Source: JBOFWL01 sp051653605 (GTDB lineage: Bacteria > Spirochaetota > Brevinematia > Brevinematales > Brevinemataceae). Taken from it: a stretch of DNA of 64,000 bases. The translations under genes were made by a program, and so were the position numbers. Positions 14,306 through 22,440 of this stretch are shown piece after piece. The stretch is from NCBI GenBank assembly GCA_051653605.1, contig JBOFWL010000117.1:1-64000 (forward strand). The letters run 5' to 3'. The stretch's first letter is position 1. Each line of letters begins with the position of its first letter. The notes beneath the pieces are model-generated. The model did no database searches. It saw only the letters and a program-made list of their open reading frames with translations, and was not told the origin of the DNA.

Positions 14306-16040
14306 GGAGATAAAGGCACTTCGTGCGGCAGTATATACGAGGAAATCTTCAGAGGAAGGGTTGGAGTTAGAATACAACTCCTTAGACGCTCAGAGGGACT
14401 CATGTAGAGCATATATCCAGAGCCAAAAACATGAAGGCTGGGAATTAGTAGATAGGGAGTATTCAGATGGGGGAATAAGCGGTGGGACACTAAATAGACC
14501 TGCTCTGCAAGAGCTATTACAGGATATAAAGAATGGGTTAGTAGATATCATAGTAGTTTACAAAATTGATAGGTTAACACGAAGCCTCCACGACTTTTCG
14601 AAGTTGGTGGAGGTTTTTGATAAGTATAACACAAGCTTTGTGAGCATTACCCAGCAGTTTAATACAAGCACTAGCATGGGACGACTGACGCTTAATATGC
14701 TACTAAGCTTTGCTCAATTTGAGAGAGAAGTTACTGGAGAAAGAATTAGGGATAAGAAGAAAGCAATGGCAATGAAAGGGATGTGGAGCGCTGGTGTAAC
14801 CCCCTTTGGCTATGATAGGGTAGAGAAGAAACTCATTCCAAATCCAGATCATGCGGAACGAGTGAGAAAGATATTTGATCTGTATATAGAGTTAAGAAGT
14901 GTAAATGCGGTGAAGAAAAGATTGCAAGAACTAAATATTCAAACACAAAATGGAAGGGACTGGTCTGATGGGAACTTATATAACATTCTACAGAGGAAGC
15001 TATATATCGGAAAAATAGAGCACAAGAGCAGGCAACCCTTTGTGCGAAGCACCGTTGAAGGTTGCACCGCAGGGACGCTCGCGTGTCGCACTGCACATGG
15101 AGGTGCACCTAGTGCGACCCACAAAGAAGTATACGATGGACAACATGAGGCTATTGTAGATAAGGAAGTCTTTCACAAGGTACAGCAGATTATTAGCGAG
15201 AACAGAAGACGATCAGCCTCTAAGCTAAAGGGGAAGCACAATTCTTTGCTAGGCGGAAAGATCTTTGATAGCGAGGGATGGGCGATGAGCCCGAGCCATA
15301 GTGTTAAGGGTGGTAGACGCTATCGGTATTATATCAGTCAAGCATATTTACAGAAAGAAAAAGATAAGGCAGGAAATCTGCCCCAGATACCAGCTCCAAA
15401 TACTGAGGAGTTGGTATCTAATGAAATTAGGAATTTGCTGAAATTACAGTTAGCGAATATGGAAGTAGGGCTGGAGCAAGGTCAAGCTTATAAAGAGAAC
15501 TGGTATAAATTTGTAAAGGACTGGAGCCTACTAGAGCCGAAGGTATTCATTCTAATTAGACAAATCTTACAGAAAGTAGTGGTAAGCAATAAGGGGTTGG
15601 AGTTTACGATAGATCAGGATAACCTCAAGACGATAGCTGAACTGATCTTTAGAGGCTACGAATTACCCGAAGAACTTGGAAAATCTGGGAACACGTTGAG
15701 CTACACCAAGCTATGCAAGATTGAGCAGGTAAGACATGGCAAGGGATTTATTATCGAGGGGCAGACCCAAAGGAGCGAGAGCTTGGTAAATGCACTCAAG
15801 CAGGCTTGGGAATGGAATGATTGGATAGCCGAGGGGAAAATTGGAAGTATTATTGAGCTTGCTGAAAAGCTGAAAATTACCCGACGGTATGTAGAGCGAA
15901 TATTAAATATGAGGTATTTATCCCCTAAAATCCAGCTAATGATATTAAAAGGAACCCAGCCAGCTAGCTGGACAACTCATACATTCATTAAGGTCTTACC
16001 ATCAAATTGGGAAGAACAGAGTAGGGAATTAAATCTATAA
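14298..16040 (+). CDS. Large serine recombinase (site-specific integrase)
   Basis: A 580-residue recombinase. The resolvase domain begins AAVYTRKSSEEG with the catalytic serine near residue 14 and conserved EYSDGGISGGTLNRP, YKIDRLTRS and SFAQFEREVTGERI. The Recombinase domain follows (PFGYDRVEKKLIPNPDHAERV, about 175-215), then a zinc-ribbon-like/variable region and a C-terminal helix-turn-helix-like segment (ITRRYVERILNMRYLSP). About 30 residues between KIEHKS and KEVYDGQHEAIV (residues about 247-276) are encoded by a palindromic insert; homologues normally join these blocks directly. The insert lies in a variable surface region, so activity may survive. Such enzymes integrate and excise mobile elements at att sites. 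Confidence 0.9.
   Translation: MDREIKALRAAVYTRKSSEEGLELEYNSLDAQRDSCRAYIQSQKHEGWELVDREYSDGGISGGTLNRPALQELLQDIKNGLVDIIVVYKIDRLTRSLHDFSKLVEVFDKYNTSFVSITQQFNTSTSMGRLTLNMLLSFAQFEREVTGERIRDKKKAMAMKGMWSAGVTPFGYDRVEKKLIPNPDHAERVRKIFDLYIELRSVNAVKKRLQELNIQTQNGRDWSDGNLYNILQRKLYIGKIEHKSRQPFVRSTVEGCTAGTLACRTAHGGAPSATHKEVYDGQHEAIVDKEVFHKVQQIISENRRRSASKLKGKHNSLLGGKIFDSEGWAMSPSHSVKGGRRYRYYISQAYLQKEKDKAGNLPQIPAPNTEELVSNEIRNLLKLQLANMEVGLEQGQAYKENWYKFVKDWSLLEPKVFILIRQILQKVVVSNKGLEFTIDQDNLKTIAELIFRGYELPEELGKSGNTLSYTKLCKIEQVRHGKGFIIEGQTQRSESLVNALKQAWEWNDWIAEGKIGSIIELAEKLKITRRYVERILNMRYLSPKIQLMILKGTQPASWTTHTFIKVLPSNWEEQSRELNL
15038..15126. repeat. 89-bp palindromic in-frame insert in the recombinase gene
   Basis: The outer arms CTTTGTG (15,038-15,044) and CACAAAG (15,120-15,126) pair perfectly. 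Inside, GTCGCACT (15,085-15,092) pairs with AGTGCGAC (15,111-15,118), enclosing GCAC-ATGGAG-GTGC. GTGC-GAA-GCAC lies near the left end. The segment is much more GC-rich than the gene around it, has no stop in the used frame, and encodes unrelated residues (roughly FVRSTVEGCTAGTLACRT and more). It behaves like an intragenic palindromic element of the Rickettsia RPE type, though I cannot assign it to a known family. Confidence 0.65.
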
Positions 16041-16059
16041 TAATTAATGAATAAGAGTT

Positions 16060-16090
16060 CCGCCACTAACTATTAGTGGCGGATATTTTC
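16060..16090 (+). terminator. Intrinsic terminator after the recombinase
   Basis: CCGCCACTA and TAGTGGCGG form a 9-bp stem with loop ACTAT, followed by ATATTTTC. It ends the recombinase transcript. The next 140 bases to 16,232 contain no gene that I can support and may hold the element's right attachment site. Confidence 0.75.
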
Positions 16091-16232
16091 ATGAATGGGA
16101 TCGTCGTTTTAGGGTTTTGAGAGTCCATGCGGACGGCTACGATTTTACTCTTAATTCAACTCTCAATAGCATGTACTCCAATGAATACGGGGGCAACATG
16201 TCCGCAAATTGGGGGACTATTGGGTAATAATA

Positions 16233-16269
16233 AAGCCGTAACTCGTTATATTATAATAAGTTACGGCTT
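16233..16269 (-). terminator. Terminator of tRNA-Ser
   Basis: An 11-bp perfect inverted repeat (AAGCCGTAACT with AGTTACGGCTT) lies just downstream of the tRNA on the minus strand and is followed there by TTATTATT. Confidence 0.7.
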
Positions 16270-16274
16270 GTTGT

Positions 16275-16363
16275 CGGAGAGGATAGGATTCGAACCTACG
16301 ATCCCTAAAATTCGGGATAACTTCTTAGCAGGAAGCCGCTTTCGACCACTCAGCCACCTCTCC
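16275..16363 (-). tRNA. tRNA-Ser (anticodon GCU)
   Basis: The minus strand reads GGAGAGG at the 5' end, pairing with CCTCTCC at the 3' end, discriminator G. It has a D-arm (TGGCTGAGTGGTCGA), an anticodon loop CTGCTAA with anticodon GCT, a long class II variable arm (TCCCGAATTTTAGGGA) and a T-arm GGTTCGAATCC. The long variable arm confirms serine. CCA is not encoded. It decodes AGC/AGU. It sits at the junction between the mobile element and the core genome. Confidence 0.95.
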
Positions 16364-16424
16364 ATAACAGATAATATTTTAACTGATTTTTTTTATTATG
16401 TCAAGACTTATTAGTCTAATAAAT

Positions 16425-17291
16425 TTAGAATATCTCCGCAGAAAATGAAAAAATTTCTTCTTTCCCTGGTAATAGTTGCCGAATCGCTTTTTTCTGAGTT
16501 AAATTTCCTGTAGCATCCTGATGATCGCAAATACCTGCCCAAGGCTCGACACAAATAAAAGGTGCTGTAGGTTTACTCCAAATTCCAAGTATATCTAAAT
16601 TTTCACTCCATATTAAATTGATATAATGAGAATGAACCGAACTTTTTACCTTTAGACTGCGACTTTGAAGATTTTCAAAAATGAGAGCATCATCTAAAAA
16701 ACTTGATGCAGATAAAGGTAATGTTTTTCGCCCTAGTTTTTGGATATGCTCATAGTGTGTGGAGTCAGGGTTAAGCCCTGCTGTTGAAATCCACTCTTCA
16801 TCTGTTGGAAGCTCTAGCAGCATTGTTTCTATTCCTTGAGAAGGTTCAAAACAGAGCGTAAAAGCAGGGTGTAAGCCAAATGAATAAAAAATATTCTGAT
16901 TATCGGTATTGATAATTTTATAAGAGGATTCTAATAGTTTGCCTTTTAGAGACCAATGGATTTCTAAACAAAAATCGAAAGGATAAACACTACGGGTATT
17001 TTCATTTGAGAATAAAGATAGTGTGACCTCATTATTTGTTTTTTTAGTGGCAGAAAAAGACGTTTCTCGGGCAAAACCATGGCGACCAAGATGATACACT
17101 TTATCATTAAAGGTATACGATTCATTTTTCAATGCCCCTACAATTGGGAACAATATAGGAGCACTTTTTGGCCAGATATCGCCAGCCTGCCAGATGTATT
17201 CTAAATTAGTAGTTTTATCAATGAAAGAAGTAAGCTCCGATCCTATAGGATTAATGGAAACTTTGGCTTCGGAGGTTTCTAAAACGATCAT
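16425..17291 (-). CDS. Aldose 1-epimerase family protein (LacX/GalM-like)
   Basis: A 288-residue beta-sandwich epimerase-like protein. Recognisable blocks are GSELTSFIDKTTNLEYIW, PILFPIVGAL, the HLGRHGFAR segment, FGLHPAF and a late CVEPWAGICD segment, which carries the conserved glutamate region. These place it in the LacX branch, which lacks a fully characterised substrate; interconversion of sugar anomers is the likely reaction in the cytoplasm. AAGGAGA precedes the ATG. It is transcribed away from clpB and is apparently monocistronic. Confidence 0.8.
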   Translation of the reverse strand: MIVLETSEAKVSINPIGSELTSFIDKTTNLEYIWQAGDIWPKSAPILFPIVGALKNESYTFNDKVYHLGRHGFARETSFSATKKTNNEVTLSLFSNENTRSVYPFDFCLEIHWSLKGKLLESSYKIINTDNQNIFYSFGLHPAFTLCFEPSQGIETMLLELPTDEEWISTAGLNPDSTHYEHIQKLGRKTLPLSASSFLDDALIFENLQSRSLKVKSSVHSHYINLIWSENLDILGIWSKPTAPFICVEPWAGICDHQDATGNLTQKKAIRQLLPGKEEIFSFSAEIF

Positions 17292-17358
17292 TTTTATCTC
17301 CTTATATATGAAAAATATTATTAAAATAATTAATTCTAATAATATTGATATTGTAACT

Positions 17359-17376
17359 AATTGTTATAAAACAATT
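17359..17376. promoter_or_regulatory. Inverted repeat upstream of the clpB promoter
   Basis: AATTGTT-ATAA-AACAATT is a perfect 7-bp dyad that ends 7 bases before the -24 element of the sigma-54 promoter. Position and symmetry suit a repressor or activator site; no known consensus (for example CIRCE) matches. Confidence 0.4.
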
Positions 17377-17383
17377 TACAATT

Positions 17384-17399
17384 TGGCACGTTCTTTGCT
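17384..17399 (+). promoter_or_regulatory. Sigma-54 (RpoN) promoter of clpB
   Basis: TGGCACG-TTCT-TTGCT matches the full -24/-12 consensus TGGCACG-N4-TTGCW with no mismatch. It lies 48 bases before the clpB ATG. No other clear sigma-70 promoter is seen in the same gap. Sigma-54 promoters need an enhancer-binding activator, which is not encoded in this window. Confidence 0.75.
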
Positions 17400-17446
17400 T
17401 TATTATAAATTAAAGAATAAAAAAAATCAAATAAAGGAGGATCATT

Positions 17447-20026
17447 ATGCTGAATAAAACGATAAAAGTTCAGGAAATGTTCCAAGAAATGGTTAACTCT
17501 GCTCAACGCGCAGAAAATCCTACTATTGAAATCCCTCACTTAGTTGATGCTTTCTTTATTGAACCTACAGGTATAGCGTCGTCAACTGCCAAATATCTGG
17601 AGGTGAATACGAGTGTTATTCAATCTTTTGTTAAGAAGGAGATTGATAAGCTACCTAAAACGGATAATACCAATGTAGGACTTAGCTCTGAGGTCAACAA
17701 AATTTTTGTGGTTTCAGAAGATATGGCTAAGAAGGAAGGCTCTACATTTTTAACAGTAGAACATATCTTTTTAACGTTTTTAAAAACGATGAAGCCTCCA
17801 TTTAAAGAAATATTTGAAAATCTCGATTTCACTTATGAAAACGCTCTGTCATTTATTCAAAAAGTGAATGCAAATTCTCAGACTGAAGATAGTAACGCGG
17901 CGGGAAGTGCTTTACTCAAGTATACAAAAGATCTTTCTGCAGCTGCTATTTCTGGAAAAATCGACCCTGTTATAGGCAGAGATGACGAAATTCGGCGAGC
18001 TATACAGATACTTGCTAGACGCACTAAAAATAACCCCGTTCTTATTGGGGAGGCAGGGGTTGGAAAAACAGCCGTTGCCGAGGGAATTGCAATGAGAATT
18101 GCCCATGGCGATGTCCCTGATCTTCTTAAAAATACAAAAATTCTTGCTTTAGACCCTGCTTCTCTCATTGCGGGGGCCAAATTTAGAGGGGAGTTTGAAG
18201 AACGTTTGAAGGCTCTTATCACAGAACTAGAACAAGCTGAGGGCAAATATATTTTATTTATTGATGAACTTCACTTAATGGTAGGAATGGGCGCTGGTGG
18301 TGGAGAAAGTGGAGATGCAGGAAATTTACTTAAGCCAGCACTTTCTAGAGGAGAAATCCGCGTTATTGGAGCAACCACCTTGGATGAATATCGCAAATTT
18401 ATCGAAAAAGATAAAGCTCTCGAACGCCGTTTTCAAAGTATAGTTGTTGACGAACCCAGCCCAGAGGATGCCCTCTCTATTTTGCGTGGAATTAAAGATC
18501 GCTATGAAATTCATCATGGTATTCGTATTCAGGATAAGGCTTTAGCTGCAGCTGTTTCTTTATCAATCCGATATATGCCCGAACGACAACTACCAGATAA
18601 GGCTATCGATCTGATGGATGAAGCCGCCGCTAGAGTTCGAACACAGCTAGAATCTAGCCCACAAGTTATTGATGTGCTTTCTCGCCGGGTATCTCGATTG
18701 CAAATTGAAAAAAGTGCTTTATTGAAGGAACAAGATAAAGCTTCTAAATCACAGTTAGAGGTTCTAAATAAAGAATTAGAAGAAAATATGTCAGAATTAG
18801 TAACATTGAAGGCTCAATGGGAGTCGGAGAAAAAGAATGTTATGGATATTCGTAATTTGAAAAGTGAAATAGATAGCCTAAAGGTAGAAGAAACAAATCT
18901 TGAACGTAGTGCTCAATATGAGAAGGTCGCAGAAATTCGCTACGGTATTCTTCCTAAGAAAGAAGAAGAATTAAGGATAAAAGAAGAGTCTCTTCAGCAG
19001 AAAAACAAAGAAAACCTACTAAAAGAGGAGATTTCTGACGAAGATATCGCTTCTATCGTATCTATTCGAACAGGAATTCCCGTTCATAAAATGCTTGAAG
19101 GAGAGAAAGAGCGGCTTCTTCATTTGGAACAACGTTTTGGCGAGCGGCTTATTGGTCAAAAAGAGGCTATAAAAGCTGTGTCTTCAGCAATTCGACGAGC
19201 AAGAGCTGGCTTAGCTGGTAAAAATCGCCCTTTAGGGTCTTTTCTTTTCCTAGGCCCTACAGGGGTTGGAAAAACTGAATTGGTAAAGGCTTTGGCAGAG
19301 CTTTTATTTGATGATGAGAAGAATATTATTCGTATTGATATGAGTGAATACATGGAGAAATTCTCGGTACAACGTTTAATAGGAGCTCCTCCTGGGTATG
19401 TTGGATACGAAGAAGGGGGGCAACTTACAGAAGCTGTTAGACGAAAACCATATAGCATCATTTTACTTGATGAAATCGAAAAAGCCCATCCTTCAATTTT
19501 TGATACCTTGCTACAGGTTTTAGATGATGGAAGGCTTACAGATGGTCAAGGCCGAACGGTTAATTTTTCACAGACGGTATTAATTATGACATCCAATATA
19601 GCATCACCAGTGATTTCAGAATGGAAAGGTTCGGAGGAAGATTTATCTAATATAGTTTTATCAGAATTGAAAAACTATTTTCGCCCTGAATTTCTCAACC
19701 GAATTGATGATATTGCGGTATTCCATCGACTAACAGAGAGTGAAATCAAAGAAATAGCTGCTCTACAATTAAAAGAGTTATCAAAAACTCTGGGAGAACA
19801 GGGCATTAAGCTAGAAATAGATGATGAAGTTTTGAATATTATTGCCAGAGAAGGATATGATCCAGAATATGGCGCTCGTCCTATTAAAAGAGTTATTAAG
19901 AATTTGTTAGTTAATCCTTTGGCTGAGCATCTTATTTCTGGTAATTTTCAAGCCGAAGACACAGTGATTGCCTCGAAAGATGCTATGGACAACATATTAT
20001 TTGAAAAACGAATTCTTGATGAATAA
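17447..20026 (+). CDS. clpB: ClpB-type AAA+ disaggregase
   Basis: An 859-residue Hsp100 chaperone that, with DnaK, extracts and refolds proteins from aggregates. There is an N-terminal Clp repeat domain. AAA+ module 1 has Walker A GEAGVGKT (about 199-206) and Walker B LFIDELH. The coiled-coil middle domain (about 405-520) is rich in Glu/Lys heptads and distinguishes ClpB from ClpC. AAA+ module 2 has Walker A GPTGVGKT (about 603-610), GYVGYEEGG pore loop and Walker B ILLDEIEKAHP. The length is normal for ClpB. AAAGGAGG precedes the ATG. The start is fixed by this site and by family length. Regulation by the sigma-54 promoter is unusual for this gene. Confidence 0.95.
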   Translation: MLNKTIKVQEMFQEMVNSAQRAENPTIEIPHLVDAFFIEPTGIASSTAKYLEVNTSVIQSFVKKEIDKLPKTDNTNVGLSSEVNKIFVVSEDMAKKEGSTFLTVEHIFLTFLKTMKPPFKEIFENLDFTYENALSFIQKVNANSQTEDSNAAGSALLKYTKDLSAAAISGKIDPVIGRDDEIRRAIQILARRTKNNPVLIGEAGVGKTAVAEGIAMRIAHGDVPDLLKNTKILALDPASLIAGAKFRGEFEERLKALITELEQAEGKYILFIDELHLMVGMGAGGGESGDAGNLLKPALSRGEIRVIGATTLDEYRKFIEKDKALERRFQSIVVDEPSPEDALSILRGIKDRYEIHHGIRIQDKALAAAVSLSIRYMPERQLPDKAIDLMDEAAARVRTQLESSPQVIDVLSRRVSRLQIEKSALLKEQDKASKSQLEVLNKELEENMSELVTLKAQWESEKKNVMDIRNLKSEIDSLKVEETNLERSAQYEKVAEIRYGILPKKEEELRIKEESLQQKNKENLLKEEISDEDIASIVSIRTGIPVHKMLEGEKERLLHLEQRFGERLIGQKEAIKAVSSAIRRARAGLAGKNRPLGSFLFLGPTGVGKTELVKALAELLFDDEKNIIRIDMSEYMEKFSVQRLIGAPPGYVGYEEGGQLTEAVRRKPYSIILLDEIEKAHPSIFDTLLQVLDDGRLTDGQGRTVNFSQTVLIMTSNIASPVISEWKGSEEDLSNIVLSELKNYFRPEFLNRIDDIAVFHRLTESEIKEIAALQLKELSKTLGEQGIKLEIDDEVLNIIAREGYDPEYGARPIKRVIKNLLVNPLAEHLISGNFQAEDTVIASKDAMDNILFEKRILDE

Positions 20027-20103
20027 TATAAGGGAGAATCTATTTTTATTTTCTAGACCTTACCCTATATAAGGAACGTATTTCTCACATAGTCCCTCAT
20101 ATG

Positions 20104-20131
20104 ATACCCTCTGCTTTCTGGTAGAGGGTAT
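20104..20131 (+). terminator. Intrinsic terminator after clpB
   Basis: ATACCCTCT and AGAGGGTAT pair around a 10-base loop and are followed by TATTTTG. It may also slow read-through from the converging lysE operon, whose stop codon touches it. Confidence 0.75.
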
Positions 20132-20697
20132 TATTTTGCAATAATTGTATAGCAGGTATAAAGAATTAGGGCAACTATAATCCAAGAAAAGACTCTCTTG
20201 TTTTTAAGAGATGTTCTTTTAAAAACACTTCCTAATAAGGTCCAAGAGACCATTGCTAAAAGAGAAAATAAAGAAATATATAACGCTAAGGGAATCCAAA
20301 ATCCTTTATGATAGGGATAAACAAAGATGATTATTGCAGACATAGTTGACAAAATAGTTTGTATATTAATAAGCTGAAGCCCAAATCCTGTCGTAAAACT
20401 AGTATGAAACAATCTTCTACTTTTTATATGATAGAAACGCACAATCTGATAGGCAAGCCAGAGTAAATAAATAACGCAGAGAGTTTTTAAAAAAGGAATT
20501 ATAATAGGGAAATTTTCGAAAATTGTGCTTCCAACAAAAATAAAGAGAACATTAAGAAATGTATGGCCAAAACACACCCCTAAAATAAAAGGAAAACTAC
20601 GCTTCAACCCTATAGTAACACCATTTTGTAGACCAATGATATTATTGATGCTTGGTATAAATGCTACAAAAAACATATACATTGTTAGAGTATACAT
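20131..20697 (-). CDS. LysE/RhtB-family exporter paralogue (second, divergent)
   Basis: A 188-residue inner-membrane protein with about six hydrophobic segments and LysE-family layout. The start at 20,697 (MYTLTMYMFF) is chosen because GAGGAGG lies a few bases upstream; a longer frame from 20,736 would overlap the previous gene. The family's PGPN signature after the first segment reads PSINN here, so this copy has lost two of the conserved residues, which may change substrate or activity. It lies 14 bases after its better-conserved neighbour at the end of the lysine/DAP operon, hinting at amino-acid export, possibly as a heteromer. Confidence 0.8.
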   Translation of the reverse strand: MYTLTMYMFFVAFIPSINNIIGLQNGVTIGLKRSFPFILGVCFGHTFLNVLFIFVGSTIFENFPIIIPFLKTLCVIYLLWLAYQIVRFYHIKSRRLFHTSFTTGFGLQLINIQTILSTMSAIIIFVYPYHKGFWIPLALYISLFSLLAMVSWTLLGSVFKRTSLKNKRVFSWIIVALILYTCYTIIAK

Positions 20698-20711
20698 AAC
20701 AGCCTCCTCAG

Positions 20712-21293
20712 CTATAAAAATAACATAATGGCACAATATACAAGTAAAAGTGCCATGACGGTATTCGATGTTTTTTCATGTTTGAGGAGAAATTTCTGAA
20801 AAATAGAGCCAAATAGCCCCCAAACAATGGCACCACTAAATCCGATAGAGCTAATAAGAATAGTCATGAGCGTAATCATTGTCCAGCTATCAAAATTTGG
20901 AACAATGAAAGTTGTTGACGTTGTAAAAGCAAAGAATATTCCTTTTATATTAATAAATTGGATGAAAAATGATGGCCAAAATGTATGAGGAGCGACATTT
21001 TCAACATTACTCTTGCCGGTAGATGTCCACACAGAATGAGCAAGCCATAACAAATACAATGCCCCTAAACCCTGAATAACAGGCTTTATTGATGGGAATT
21101 CCTTCCATAAATGGCTTCCAAATGTTGATAGTAGCATCATCATTACAAATGATCCAACTAATACCCCAAAACAGTATCCAATACTTTTTCGTAGCCCCAT
21201 TCGAATACCATTATTCATACAAGTGATATTATTTGGGCCAGGTGTATAGGCTGAAATAAATATATAGCTTAAAAAAGCTGCCCAATTAAGCAT
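20712..21293 (-). CDS. LysE/RhtB-family amino-acid exporter
   Basis: A 193-residue membrane protein. The LysE signature YTPGPNNI is intact near residue 17, followed by GLRKSIGYCFGVLVG, and five to six membrane segments. Members export lysine, arginine, threonine, homoserine lactones and similar amino acids. Its place directly after the lysC-dap genes, 8 bases from the aminotransferase stop, suggests export of lysine, DAP or an intermediate when biosynthesis overshoots. The substrate is inferred from context only. Confidence 0.85.
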   Translation of the reverse strand: MLNWAAFLSYIFISAYTPGPNNITCMNNGIRMGLRKSIGYCFGVLVGSFVMMMLLSTFGSHLWKEFPSIKPVIQGLGALYLLWLAHSVWTSTGKSNVENVAPHTFWPSFFIQFINIKGIFFAFTTSTTFIVPNFDSWTMITLMTILISSIGFSGAIVWGLFGSIFQKFLLKHEKTSNTVMALLLVYCAIMLFL

Positions 21294-21301
21294 TATAGAT
21301 C

Positions 21302-22438
21302 CTATCCTTTAAAATATTTTTGAAGACGTTGAGCAGCGTCTTCTAATGTAGGAATATTTTGTGTCACAGCAGCTCGAACCCATCCATCCATTCCAAAAGC
21401 AGTTCCTGGGACGAAAGCAACGCCTGTATTTTTAAGGACATCCATACAAAAATCGAGAGAATTCTGATCAGATAAATTTTTATAGTTAGCAAAAATATAA
21501 AATGCGCCTTTAGGTTGTGGCGTGATGAATCCAACTTTATTAAGTGCATCTGAAAAGAACAGTGCTCTTTCTTTATAGAGATTGGCAAAGTCGGAGGAGT
21601 CAGCAAAATCTTTGAGAGCAATTTCTCCCATAACAATTGAAAGATTTGTAGGGCATGTTACTGTATAGAGGTGAGCATTAAGAAAGTGTCGTTGAAATTG
21701 TTGTGGGACAATAAGATAACCTAAACGCCATCCTGTCATCGCATGAGATTTAGAAAACCCGTTGACAATGATTAGATTATCCTGTATTTCAGGGATTGTT
21801 GCAAATGACGTAAATCCTTCAAAATTGATTGCCCCGTAAATCTCATCAGCAATGATAGTAATATCGTGTTCAAGGCAAAATAAGGCTAATTCTCGAACTT
21901 GCTCTTTTGTCATGACGGTTCCCGTAGGATTGCATGGGTTGCTAAAGAGGAGCGCTTTCGTTTTAGGCGTTATAAAAGGTTTGAGTAACTCGGGAGTAAT
22001 TGCAAAATTATTGTTAGGATCAGCAATAGGGGTGACAATTTTACCGTAAGCCATTTCAATATATGGAGGATATCCAGGAAAATAAGGAGCGGGTAGTAAT
22101 ACTTCATCTCCGGGGTTTAAAATAGCTCTAAAGATGGAGCTTAACCCTTCACTGGCGCCTACTGTAGCAACTACATTGTCAGTGGTGTAATTCCCTCCAA
22201 AATTCTCATTGTAATACTCTGCAACAAGAGTTCTCAGTTCGAGACTCCCCCCAGATGGAGCATAAGGCATAGGATTTGAACGCCCATAATCCATCGTGGC
22301 ATCGATTAAGCTCTGAGGAGGGGTAATATCGGGTTCACCAATGGTAAGAAGAATAGAGTTTTCAATTTTTTGTGCTGTTTCGGTGATTCCTCGAATTACA
22401 GAAAATGAGAGATTCTGAGCGATTTCACTAATTTGCAT
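21302..22438 (-). CDS. PLP aminotransferase, probable N-acetyl-LL-2,6-diaminopimelate aminotransferase
   Basis: A 378-residue fold-type I aminotransferase. Visible motifs are the GEPDITPPQ start, GASEGLSSIF, NPCNPTGTV, DEIYG and NGFSKSHAMTGWRLGY, whose lysine binds PLP. It matches the PatA/aspartate aminotransferase branch. It lies 2 bases after dapH, an N-acetyltransferase, so it most likely performs the transamination step of the acetylase branch to diaminopimelate. The deacetylase (dapL), dapF and lysA are not in this window. Confidence 0.85.
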   Translation of the reverse strand: MQISEIAQNLSFSVIRGITETAQKIENSILLTIGEPDITPPQSLIDATMDYGRSNPMPYAPSGGSLELRTLVAEYYNENFGGNYTTDNVVATVGASEGLSSIFRAILNPGDEVLLPAPYFPGYPPYIEMAYGKIVTPIADPNNNFAITPELLKPFITPKTKALLFSNPCNPTGTVMTKEQVRELALFCLEHDITIIADEIYGAINFEGFTSFATIPEIQDNLIIVNGFSKSHAMTGWRLGYLIVPQQFQRHFLNAHLYTVTCPTNLSIVMGEIALKDFADSSDFANLYKERALFFSDALNKVGFITPQPKGAFYIFANYKNLSDQNSLDFCMDVLKNTGVAFVPGTAFGMDGWVRAAVTQNIPTLEDAAQRLQKYFKG

Positions 22439-22440
22439 AT

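Larger units (their letters stand above)
1..16260. mobile_element. Degraded integrative element/prophage carrying a defence island
   Basis: The left part of the window contains broken phage genes (methylase and terminase fragments), a block of defence genes, and at its right end a DUF2924 protein plus a large serine recombinase, the usual integration enzyme of such elements. Immediately to the right lies tRNA-Ser(GCU), and beyond it only housekeeping genes. The left boundary is outside the window. No pair of attachment sites could be identified by eye, so the right boundary (between the recombinase terminator at 16,090 and the tRNA terminator at 16,233) is an inference. The terminase is clearly dead, so the element is not a functional phage, but the defence and recombinase genes are open. 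Confidence 0.6.

Noticed and set aside
16127..16414. 95-codon open frame between the recombinase and galM
   Set aside because: It runs antisense through tRNA-Ser and its terminator and has no credible ribosome binding site.
17878..18246. 122-codon frame antisense to clpB
   Set aside because: A mirror of the conserved AAA+ module with no start signals.
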